Positions 1 through 6,049 of a stretch of 11,601 nucleotides of DNA are shown piece after piece; within the stretch, counting starts at the first letter, position 1, and each line of letters opens with the position of its first letter. The notes beneath the pieces are model-generated. The model worked only from the letters and a program-made list of their open reading frames with translations, had not been told where the DNA came from and ran no database searches. This DNA is from Victivallaceae bacterium (GTDB taxonomy: Bacteria; Verrucomicrobiota; Lentisphaeria; Victivallales; Victivallaceae): positions 1-11,601 of the forward strand of contig JAQVVK010000057.1 of the NCBI GenBank assembly GCA_028698975.1, given 5' to 3'. The position numbers were made by a program, and so were the translations under genes.

Positions 1-129
1 CATGGCGGTCTTGACCGGATTGCGGCGGGCAAGTCAGACGATTTCGTAATCCTGCCGCTGACGAAGCAGTGCTACCGTGAACGCACTGCCGACCAGACCT
101 GTAATGCCGGTCAAAAATATTTTTTTCAT
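1..129 (-). pseudogene. 5' fragment of a Rossmann-fold (NAD-dependent epimerase/dehydratase-like) gene with an in-frame TGA
   Basis: Reading leftwards from an ATG at 129-127, the first 31 residues start MKKIFLTGITGLVGSAF. They contain the GxxGxxG dinucleotide-binding pattern (G8, G11, G14) that opens extended short-chain dehydrogenases and nucleotide-sugar epimerases. A Shine-Dalgarno-like AGGA lies just upstream, and a good promoter is at 180-208. Codon 32 (36-34) is TGA. The same frame stays open beyond it to the window edge and reads LARRNPVKTAM, which is what should follow the second beta strand of this fold. The fault is therefore a single nonsense codon rather than a frameshift. It may be a real inactivating mutation or a base-call error. 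Selenocysteine is unlikely, as this position is not catalytic in the family. The true product cannot be named from so short a piece. Confidence 0.55.
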
Positions 130-179
130 TTCCTGTCCCTATGTTATAATAGAATAAAAAAACACAATGATAGGTTTTG

Positions 180-208
180 AATATACACCTAAATAAATAC
201 TATTTCAA
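180..208 (-). promoter_or_regulatory. Predicted sigma70 promoter for the leftward Rossmann-fold gene
   Basis: On the minus strand, TTGAAA (208-203) and TATATT (185-180) are separated by 17 bases, close to consensus. The site lies in AT-rich sequence about 50 bases before the ATG at 129. It faces away from the metal-importer operon, so the two promoters are divergent. This is a sequence match only. Confidence 0.5.
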
Positions 209-261
209 GCACATCGAACTATTTTTGCCTCTTTTATTACCGTCGACGGAGAAAACAAGTC

Positions 262-289
262 TTGACTTTGGTGCGGATAATGATATATT
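262..289 (+). promoter_or_regulatory. Predicted sigma70 promoter of the znuA-led operon
   Basis: TTGACT (262-267) and TATATT (284-289) are separated by 16 bases, in an AT-rich stretch that contrasts with the GC-rich genes. The -10 box ends 37 bases before the znuA start codon, leaving a short leader of about 30 bases. No other strong promoter is evident before the methyltransferase end, so this is probably the main promoter for the seven downstream genes. Confidence 0.55.
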
Positions 290-304
290 TTGCAATGCCA
301 TTAT
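276..304. promoter_or_regulatory. Possible Fur/Zur-family operator over the znuA promoter
   Basis: GATAATGATA at 276-285 matches the first ten positions of the classical 19-base Fur box; the second half matches poorly. The sequence also contains a dyad, ATAATG (277-282) against CATTAT (299-304). It overlaps the -10 element, where a bound repressor would block transcription. Metal-importer operons are commonly controlled by Fur-family repressors (Fur, Zur, Mur), so the position makes sense. The match is partial and no regulator gene is in the window. Confidence 0.35.
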
Positions 305-326
305 ATGATTATAAGGAGTATGCCGG

Positions 327-1289
327 ATGAACCGACTTTTTACCGTTTTAATGTTGTGCGCCGCCGCCGCGCTTTCCATAACCGCAACCGGGTGCGGAGA
401 AAAAACCACCGCTGATTCCGGCAAAATCAAACTTACCGCCGGGCTGCCGCCGATCGCATTCATCGCCGGGCGCATCGGAGGCGATTTGACCGAGGTTACG
501 TTGCTGCTCCCGGAGGGACGCAATCCGCACGACTTCGCCATCGGCCCGCGCGACGTGCAGTCCGCCGCCGCGTCGGCGGCATTTTTGAGCTGCGGACTCG
601 CCTTTGAAAAGAATGTGGCGCGTTCGCTGGCCGGCCGGGGATGCCGGGTGGTAGACGTGACCCGCAATGCTAAATTGATCCCGATGGCCGAACATCATCA
701 TCATGACGATGACGCTGATGACGAACACGGCGACGAACACAGCGACGAACACCACGGCGAACACCACGGCGAACACGCTGCGGAAACCTTCGACCCGCAT
801 ATCTGGCTCTCGCTCGACAATGCCGCCGTCATCGCCGACAATGTGCGCGACGCGCTTGTAAGCATCGCCCCGGATAAAAAAGAACGGTTCGACGCCAACT
901 GCGACAAGCTCAAGCGTGAATTCGCCGCCGCCAAGCAGGAGATCACCGCCAAACTCGCCCCGTGCCGGGGACGCGAATTCTATGTTTATCACCCGGCGTT
1001 TGGCTACTTCGCCGATATGACCGGCCTCAAACAGGAGGGGATCGAGCTGAACGGCCGCGAAGTCACTCCGGCCCGGCTGGTCGAAGTCATCCGACAGGCC
1101 CGCGCCGACCATGTGCAGGTGATCTTTGTGCAGCCGCAGTTCAACCCGGCCAGCGCCAAAGCCCTGGCCGACGCCATCGGAGGCAAGGTGGCCCCGCTCG
1201 ACCCGCTTTCCGCCGACATCACCGCCAACGTGCGCGGCATGGCCGAAACCCTCTCCGCCGGATACAACACCGAAAAGAGCAGCAAATGA
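327..1289 (+). CDS. znuA: ZnuA/TroA-type metal-binding lipoprotein, ABC importer substrate-binding protein
   Basis: This is the extracytoplasmic receptor that captures a divalent metal, probably zinc, and hands it to the ZnuB-type channel. The 320-residue product begins with a lipoprotein signal peptide ending ATGC, with lipidated Cys23. Candidate metal ligands of the cluster A-I family are visible: His68 (in NPHDF), His158 (FDPHIW), His222 (VYHPAF) and Asp292 (LDPL). Between the first two lies an acidic, His-rich loop (residues 122-151, eleven histidines), the hallmark of zinc rather than manganese receptors. The start is set by AAGGAG at 313-318, eight bases before the ATG; an out-of-frame ATG at 320 is too close to it. 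The stop codon overlaps the next gene (ATGA). Manganese specificity cannot be fully excluded. The residue after Cys23 is Gly, not the inner-membrane-retaining Asp of E. coli. Confidence 0.9.
   Translation: MNRLFTVLMLCAAAALSITATGCGEKTTADSGKIKLTAGLPPIAFIAGRIGGDLTEVTLLLPEGRNPHDFAIGPRDVQSAAASAAFLSCGLAFEKNVARSLAGRGCRVVDVTRNAKLIPMAEHHHHDDDADDEHGDEHSDEHHGEHHGEHAAETFDPHIWLSLDNAAVIADNVRDALVSIAPDKKERFDANCDKLKREFAAAKQEITAKLAPCRGREFYVYHPAFGYFADMTGLKQEGIELNGREVTPARLVEVIRQARADHVQVIFVQPQFNPASAKALADAIGGKVAPLDPLSADITANVRGMAETLSAGYNTEKSSK
720..779 (+). repeat. Five 12-bp tandem repeats encoding the His-rich loop of the metal receptor
   Basis: Units start at 720, 732, 744, 756 and 768. Each is a variant of GACGAACACGGC and encodes four residues of the form (D/G)-E-H-x, covering residues 132-151 of the ZnuA-like protein. 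The repeat is in frame, so gain or loss of a unit would change loop length by four residues without a frameshift. Confidence 0.85.
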
Positions 1290-2050
1290 GTTCCGCCATT
1301 GAAATAAAAGACCTTTGCTTCAACTACGAAACGAGTTCACCGATATTGGAGCACGTCAATCTCGCCGTCGCCGACGGCCAGTCCGGCTGTATCGTCGGAC
1401 CGAACGGCGGCGGCAAAAGCACGCTGCTCAAACTCATGCTGGGCGTACTTCAGCCCAGCTCCGGAGCCATACTTGTATTCGGCAAGTCCCCGGTCGAGGC
1501 GCGCGCCATGATCGGCTACATGCCGCAATATCACGCGCTCGACCCGGCCTTTCCGGTGACCGTGCTCGAAGTTGCGCTTATGGGGCGGCTTCACCGCCGC
1601 TTTCTGGGGCGTTTCACCGCCGCCGACCGCGCCGCCGCCATGGAAGTTCTCGAAGAAACCGGCACCGCGGCGCTGGCCAAGCGCAGTTTCGCCTCGCTTT
1701 CCGGCGGCCAGAGGCAACGCGTTTTGATTGCGCGCGCACTGGCCTGCGATCCGCGGCTGCTGCTGCTCGACGAACCGACCGCCAATATCGACCCCGGCGC
1801 CGAGGAGCAGTTTTACGGCACGCTCGATGTGCTGCGCAAGCGCATGATGGTGCTCACCGTGTCGCACGACCTCGGCTTCGTCAACCGCGAAGTCGATCTG
1901 GTGATCTGCGTCAACCGCCAGGTGTCGGTGCACTCGGCCGGCAGCTTCAACGCCGCCGACGCCGATCAAGTATACCACCACAAGGTAAACCTCATACGCC
2001 ACAACCACTCCTGCTTCTGCAACTGCGGCGGAGAGGAGGCGCACAAATGA
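1286..2050 (+). CDS. znuC: ZnuC-type ABC transporter ATPase with a Cys/His-rich C-terminal tail
   Basis: This is the cytoplasmic ATPase powering metal import through the ZnuB-like permease. The 254-residue product shows Walker A GPNGGGKST (38-46), Q-loop Gln81, signature LSGGQ (138-142), Walker B ending in LLLLDEP (Asp162, Glu163) and the switch His194. The start ATG lies inside the znuA stop (ATGA), and residues from MSSAIEIKDL onward match the usual N-terminus of these ATPases; the frame is open further upstream only as a shadow of znuA. The last 25 residues leave the normal fold and carry His231, His232, His239, His241, Cys243, Cys245, Cys247 and His253, which looks like a metal-binding or metal-sensing tail. 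Genes znuA and znuB overlap it on both sides, so stoichiometric coupled translation is likely. Confidence 0.92.
   Translation: MSSAIEIKDLCFNYETSSPILEHVNLAVADGQSGCIVGPNGGGKSTLLKLMLGVLQPSSGAILVFGKSPVEARAMIGYMPQYHALDPAFPVTVLEVALMGRLHRRFLGRFTAADRAAAMEVLEETGTAALAKRSFASLSGGQRQRVLIARALACDPRLLLLDEPTANIDPGAEEQFYGTLDVLRKRMMVLTVSHDLGFVNREVDLVICVNRQVSVHSAGSFNAADADQVYHHKVNLIRHNHSCFCNCGGEEAHK
2034..2039 (+). promoter_or_regulatory. Ribosome binding site fixing the znuB start
   Basis: AGGAGG, seven bases before the ATG at 2047, is nearly full anti-Shine-Dalgarno complement. It decides the permease start in a frame that stays open for more than 700 bases upstream. Confidence 0.7.
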
Positions 2051-2898
2051 TCGATTTTCTGCATACGCTGGCCAGTCCGGAGATGTTTTTTCTCCGCTGC
2101 GCCATGATCTTCGGGCTGCTGTCAAGCGTAACCGTCGGCATCATCGGCACCATGGTGGTCACAAGGCGCATATCCTCCATCGCCGGAGCGGTGTCGCACG
2201 CCGCGCTGGGCGGCGTGGGAGCGGCTTTGTTTCTCCAGCGGGTCTGCCAGCTCGAATGGTGTTCGCCCATGCTGGGCGCGGTGGCCGGGGCCGTGGCGAC
2301 CGCCCTGCTGATCGGCTGCGTCAACCTTTTCGGGCGCGAACGCGAAGACACCGTCATCGCCGTCATGTGGGCGATGGGCATGTCGGTGGGTTTGCTCTTT
2401 CTCGACCGCACCCCCGGCTATGTGGATTGGCAGGGGTATCTATTTGGCAACATCCTGCTGCTGACCGAGCAGGATCTGTGGATGACTCTGCTGCTTGACG
2501 CGGTTGTGCTGATACCGACCATACTGTTTTACAATCAGATACTTGCCATGTCGTTTGACGGCACTTTTGCCGAACTGCGCGGCGTGCGGGTGCGGGTCAT
2601 TTATCTCGCGCTGCTGGCCATGACCGCACTGGCGATCGTACTGCTCATCAACGTGGTCGGCATAATTTTGGTTATCGCGCTGTTGACCCTGCCGGCGGCC
2701 ACCGCCGGGTGCTTTACCCGCCACTTGTGGTCGATGATGGCACTCGGCTCGGTATTGAGCTGGCTTTTTGTCACCGGCGGGCTGGCTTTCAGTTACTGTT
2801 ATCGACTGCCCTCCGGCCCGGCGATCACGCTTGTCGCCGCGGTGGTATATGTAGGCGGACTGGGGTTTGCGGCATGGCGCGGCAGACGCAACCGATAA
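2047..2898 (+). CDS. znuB: ZnuB-type ABC-3 family metal permease
   Basis: This is the inner-membrane channel of the metal importer. The 283-residue product is strongly hydrophobic, with about eight or nine likely membrane segments. It carries family features of ABC-3 permeases: SHAALGG (residues 50-56), GYLFGNILL (130-138), LRGVRV (177-182) and a hydrophobic PSGP segment near 255-258. Length is normal for the family. A near-perfect Shine-Dalgarno AGGAGG at 2034-2039, inside the end of znuC, lies seven bases before the ATG at 2047, and the start overlaps the znuC stop. The frame is open well upstream, but that part is the arginine-rich shadow of znuC and is not coding. With the two preceding genes it forms a complete receptor, ATPase and channel set. 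Confidence 0.93.
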   Translation: MIDFLHTLASPEMFFLRCAMIFGLLSSVTVGIIGTMVVTRRISSIAGAVSHAALGGVGAALFLQRVCQLEWCSPMLGAVAGAVATALLIGCVNLFGREREDTVIAVMWAMGMSVGLLFLDRTPGYVDWQGYLFGNILLLTEQDLWMTLLLDAVVLIPTILFYNQILAMSFDGTFAELRGVRVRVIYLALLAMTALAIVLLINVVGIILVIALLTLPAATAGCFTRHLWSMMALGSVLSWLFVTGGLAFSYCYRLPSGPAITLVAAVVYVGGLGFAAWRGRRNR

Positions 2899-2911
2899 AG
2901 GGAATTACAGC

Positions 2912-3658
2912 ATGAGATTGGCGATTTTGATGATGGCGGCGGTAGTGGCACTGGGGCTGGCCGGGGGGTGCGGCGAACGCACCGCCTCCGGGTATCTGCT
3001 CAGGGCGGAGTCCAAGGCGGGGGCCGGCAACTGGAAAGAGGCTCTGCATCTGGCCGAGCGCGCATTGGTGATCGAGCCGGACAACGTGGCCGCGCTGATC
3101 TTCCGCGCCATCGCCTGCGAACGCAACGGCATGACCGACAAGTCGCTGGATTCGGCCCGGCGCGCGGTCGAGCTGAGCCCGGATAATTTTGCGGCGCAGT
3201 ACACGCTGGGCCGCCTCTATGCGGACAATCCGAACCGCGGTCAGGAGGCCTATCGCGCCCTGCTCAACGCCTATCGCCTCAACCCCGACGACCGCGACAC
3301 GCTGGTGCTGCTGGCCAATGTGGCGGGGTCGCTCCGCTCCAATCAGGTGATACGTTATTTGCAGGCTCTCCGGATTCGGCCCGACACCGCCGCCGATCCC
3401 GCGCTCAACAACGAGCTGGCGATCTATTACATCGGAGCTGGCAATCAGCGAGCCGCCCGCGATGCATTTCTCACCGCGTGCCGGAGCCGTTCGCCGCGGA
3501 TATTGCTCAATGCGGCGATTTTCTTTGACCGGTATGCTGATTCGCGCAGCAACGCCCGGGCCTTTTACATGCAGGCGAAGCGGGCCGCCGAGGGCAAGCC
3601 GGAGTTAAAAGCCATGTGCGGAGCGATTGATTCGCGGCTGCGCGAAATCGGGAGATAA
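2912..3658 (+). CDS. TPR-repeat lipoprotein
   Basis: The 248-residue product has a lipoprotein signal peptide ending LAGGC, with Cys20 as the lipidation site. The rest is helical, with tetratricopeptide-like repeats: a good repeat at about 30-63 (GNWKEALHLAERAL, then EPDN) and a second at 64-97 (SLDSARRAVELSPDN), then weaker repeats (AYRLNPDD and others) to about 230. TPR domains bind other proteins, so a scaffold role at the cell envelope is likely, but no partner or pathway can be read from the sequence. The start is set by AAGGGA (2898-2903), eight bases before the ATG; upstream in-frame codons would destroy the signal peptide. It sits 13 bases after znuB and 7 bases before dnaG, so it belongs to the same transcript. 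It is not a typical partner of either neighbour. Confidence 0.8.
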   Translation: MRLAILMMAAVVALGLAGGCGERTASGYLLRAESKAGAGNWKEALHLAERALVIEPDNVAALIFRAIACERNGMTDKSLDSARRAVELSPDNFAAQYTLGRLYADNPNRGQEAYRALLNAYRLNPDDRDTLVLLANVAGSLRSNQVIRYLQALRIRPDTAADPALNNELAIYYIGAGNQRAARDAFLTACRSRSPRILLNAAIFFDRYADSRSNARAFYMQAKRAAEGKPELKAMCGAIDSRLREIGR

Positions 3659-3665
3659 CCCGTTC

Positions 3666-5492
3666 ATGCCCGGCGGCATTTCCAAAGACGTGATCGAGGA
3701 GATCCGGTCACGCTGCGACATAGTCGAACTCATCGGCTCCTATCTGCCGCTCAAGCGCAGCGGAGGCCACACGTTCAAGGGATTGTGTCCGTTTCACAAC
3801 GAAAAAACCCCGTCGTTTCACGTCGACTCCGAGCGGCAGATGTTTCACTGTTTCGGCTGCGGCAAGGGCGGCGACGTCTTCCGCTTTGTCATGGACAAAG
3901 AGAATATGGCGTTCACCGACGCGCTTCGCATGCTGGCGGCGCGCACCGGGGTGGTGATACCGGAAACCGCGCGCGGCGAGTCCCCCGATGAGAGCCGCCG
4001 CCGCACCGACCGCCGCGAGAGACTCTATGCGGTGAACGCGCTTTTTGCCGATTTCTTTCACAAAACGTTGATCGCCAACCCGGATTCACCGGCATACAAA
4101 TATCTGGAAAAGCGGGGTATTCCGCTCGACGTGGCGGCCAAGTTCGGCATCGGCGCGGTGCCGGATGAGTGGACAAGCTGTCTGGAATACGGCCGCGCCC
4201 ACGGCTTCACCGACGAGGAACTGGTCGAGTCGGGGGTGATCCGCCGCAAGGAGGAGACCGGCCGGTGTTTCGATCACTTCAAGGGGCGGTTGGCCTTTGC
4301 CATATCCGACCCCGAGGGTCGGGTGGTCGGGTTCAGCGCGCGCTCGCTGGAGCCGAAGCCGCTGGCCGGAGGAAAATACATCAACACGCCGGAAACCCCG
4401 GTGTTCAAAAAAGGCAGTCTGCTTTACGCCATGCACCTCGCCCGACGCGCCATGGGCGAAATGAACATGGCCATTTTGTGCGAGGGGCAGCTCGACACCA
4501 TCGCGTTTCACCGGGCGGGATTCACCTGCGCGGCGGCTCCTCAAGGCACCGCGTTCACCGAGAATCAGGCGCGCATGGTCAAGCGGTGTACCGACAAGGT
4601 GCTGTTGGCGTTTGACGCCGACGGAGCCGGCCAGAAAGCGGTGCTGCGGGCAGTCGAAATGCTGCTGCCGCTCTCCATGGAGATCAAGGTGATCCGGATT
4701 CCGGGCGGCAAAGACCCCGATGAACTCTTTTCACACGGCGGGGCCGAGGCGGTCAAGGCGGCGGTCGAGGCGGCGGTGCCGTGGCTTACGGTATTGTGCG
4801 ATTCGCTGCCGGGAAAGTTTGATTTCGCGTCACCTTCGGGGCGCGCCCGCGCCGCCGCGCTGGTTTCCGACTATCTCGTGCTGGTGGAAAGCCGGGTCGA
4901 GCTGGAAATGTATGTCCGCATGGCGGCGAATACGCTTTCGGTCAGTGAAGCGGCGGTGTGGATGGAGCTTAAAAACGCCGAGAAACGGCGGCGGCGCGGC
5001 GAAGCATTCGCTCCGCCGGAGGCGGCTCAGGAAAACGCCGTGCCGGAGGAGAGGCCGGAGGCCGATCCCGCGCTGGTGACGCTGTTTGGTCTGGCGTTGT
5101 CCGGCGAAGACGCGGCGCGCCATATTGCCGAGGCGGTGCCGCCGGAGGAACTTCCCGCCGCCGACCCGGTGGCGCAGGCGGTGAACATCGTTATAAACGC
5201 CGCGCTCAACGGCGAATTCAATGAGATCAACCCCGCGCTGGCCGCGTTGCTGCGCGAGCAGGAGATACCGGAGATCAGCCGCACGATGCTGTCGCCTCCC
5301 CAATACGACCCGGAAGATCTGTTGCAGGCGATCGACGAAACCGCGGCCGAGCTGCATCGCCGCTCCGCGCGCCGGAAGTTGGAAAGCATAACCGATGCGC
5401 TGCGCCGCGCCGCCACGTCGGAAGAAAAAATAAAATTGCTGGCCGAGATACAAAAGCTGAACGGGCCGGCGACAACCGGAGAAAACCAATGA
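3666..5492 (+). CDS. dnaG: DNA primase DnaG
   Basis: DnaG makes the RNA primers for chromosomal replication, working with the DnaB helicase. The 608-residue product is slightly longer than E. coli DnaG (581). The N-terminal zinc ribbon is intact: Cys41, His44, Cys62 and Cys65. The central TOPRIM domain has the catalytic acidic residues Glu273 (in EGQLD), Asp317 and Asp319 (FDADGAG). The more usual motif is EGYMD; the QL variant recalls PVC-superphylum primases. A basic, proline- and glutamate-rich linker (about 438-467) separates the core from the C-terminal helicase-binding region, which diverges. I chose ATG 3666 because MPGGISKDVIEEIR is a normal DnaG N-terminus and GGGAG at 3650-3654 is a plausible ribosome site; a TTG at 3627 lies inside the previous gene. 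The stop overlaps the following lipoprotein start. Confidence 0.96.
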   Translation: MPGGISKDVIEEIRSRCDIVELIGSYLPLKRSGGHTFKGLCPFHNEKTPSFHVDSERQMFHCFGCGKGGDVFRFVMDKENMAFTDALRMLAARTGVVIPETARGESPDESRRRTDRRERLYAVNALFADFFHKTLIANPDSPAYKYLEKRGIPLDVAAKFGIGAVPDEWTSCLEYGRAHGFTDEELVESGVIRRKEETGRCFDHFKGRLAFAISDPEGRVVGFSARSLEPKPLAGGKYINTPETPVFKKGSLLYAMHLARRAMGEMNMAILCEGQLDTIAFHRAGFTCAAAPQGTAFTENQARMVKRCTDKVLLAFDADGAGQKAVLRAVEMLLPLSMEIKVIRIPGGKDPDELFSHGGAEAVKAAVEAAVPWLTVLCDSLPGKFDFASPSGRARAAALVSDYLVLVESRVELEMYVRMAANTLSVSEAAVWMELKNAEKRRRRGEAFAPPEAAQENAVPEERPEADPALVTLFGLALSGEDAARHIAEAVPPEELPAADPVAQAVNIVINAALNGEFNEINPALAALLREQEIPEISRTMLSPPQYDPEDLLQAIDETAAELHRRSARRKLESITDALRRAATSEEKIKLLAEIQKLNGPATTGENQ

Positions 5493-6049
5493 GATCCGTA
5501 TTGAAGACGCTGTTGTATTTTGCGGTGATCGCGCTGATCGGGGCTGGCTGCGCCACGAGCGACAAGCCGAAGAAAGCCAAAACCATACCGGTATTCGAGC
5601 CGCTGGCCGAATACACGCTTTCGCTGCGGCTGGTCGGCGGCACGGTGCAACCGGCGGGCGGCGACGGGGTCATCACTTTTTCGCTGAAAAACACCGGGGC
5701 CAAGACCGTGACCATAGAGGAGTGGCATTTGATCGAGCCGGAAAACATCAGGGTCTACTGCCAGCTTTGGCGGCCGGACATGACCGAGCCCGACGCCGAC
5801 TCGTGGATCGAGCTGCAACAGAAGATCAAGGAGCCGGTAACCCATGTGAAACTGGAGTTGGACCCGGGCAATCAGGTCTTTGTCGGGCGGCGGCTGCCGT
5901 TCATCTCCAAGATAAAAGTGGAGCCGGGGTTTGAATTGCGCTATTTTGTCAAGGCCGAACTCAACTTAAAATCGGTGTCGCTGGCCAGCCCGGTCGCGGC
6001 GGTTTATGTTACCGCGACGGAGCCGACGCCGCTCAAGCCGGCCAAGTGA
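5489..6049 (+). CDS. Small lipoprotein of unknown function
   Basis: I do not recognise this 186-residue protein. It starts with a clear lipoprotein signal peptide ending IGAGC, with Cys21, followed by a short basic linker (KPKKAK). The mature part is rich in beta-type sequence: alternating hydrophobic strands such as YTLSLRLVGG and ITFSLKNTGAKTVTIEEW, then LELDPGNQVFVGRRLPF. This looks like a single immunoglobulin-like or other beta-sandwich domain, similar in style to domains with the phrase 'NTG...KTVTI'. The start ATG overlaps the dnaG stop (ATGA), with GGAGAA at 5478-5483 as ribosome site, so it is translationally coupled to primase. A periplasmic or outer-membrane-anchored position is inferred from the signal. 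No enzyme motif is visible. Confidence 0.75.
   Translation: MRSVLKTLLYFAVIALIGAGCATSDKPKKAKTIPVFEPLAEYTLSLRLVGGTVQPAGGDGVITFSLKNTGAKTVTIEEWHLIEPENIRVYCQLWRPDMTEPDADSWIELQQKIKEPVTHVKLELDPGNQVFVGRRLPFISKIKVEPGFELRYFVKAELNLKSVSLASPVAAVYVTATEPTPLKPAK

Noticed and set aside
6..17. Hairpin after the in-frame TGA as a possible bacterial SECIS element
   Set aside because: The stem is only four or five base pairs, the loop is tiny, and the residue position is not catalytic in Rossmann-fold epimerases.
200..667. Minus-strand open frame of 155 codons across the znuA promoter and start
   Set aside because: It is the complement of znuA with no family resemblance, and it crosses the promoter region; a compositional shadow.
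962..1285. Upstream extension of the znuC frame
   Set aside because: The arginine/glycine-rich sequence is the shadow of znuA; the ABC protein starts naturally at 1286.
1315..2046. Upstream extension of the znuB frame
   Set aside because: It overlaps znuC in another frame and is arginine-rich; AGGAGG at 2034 sets the start at 2047.
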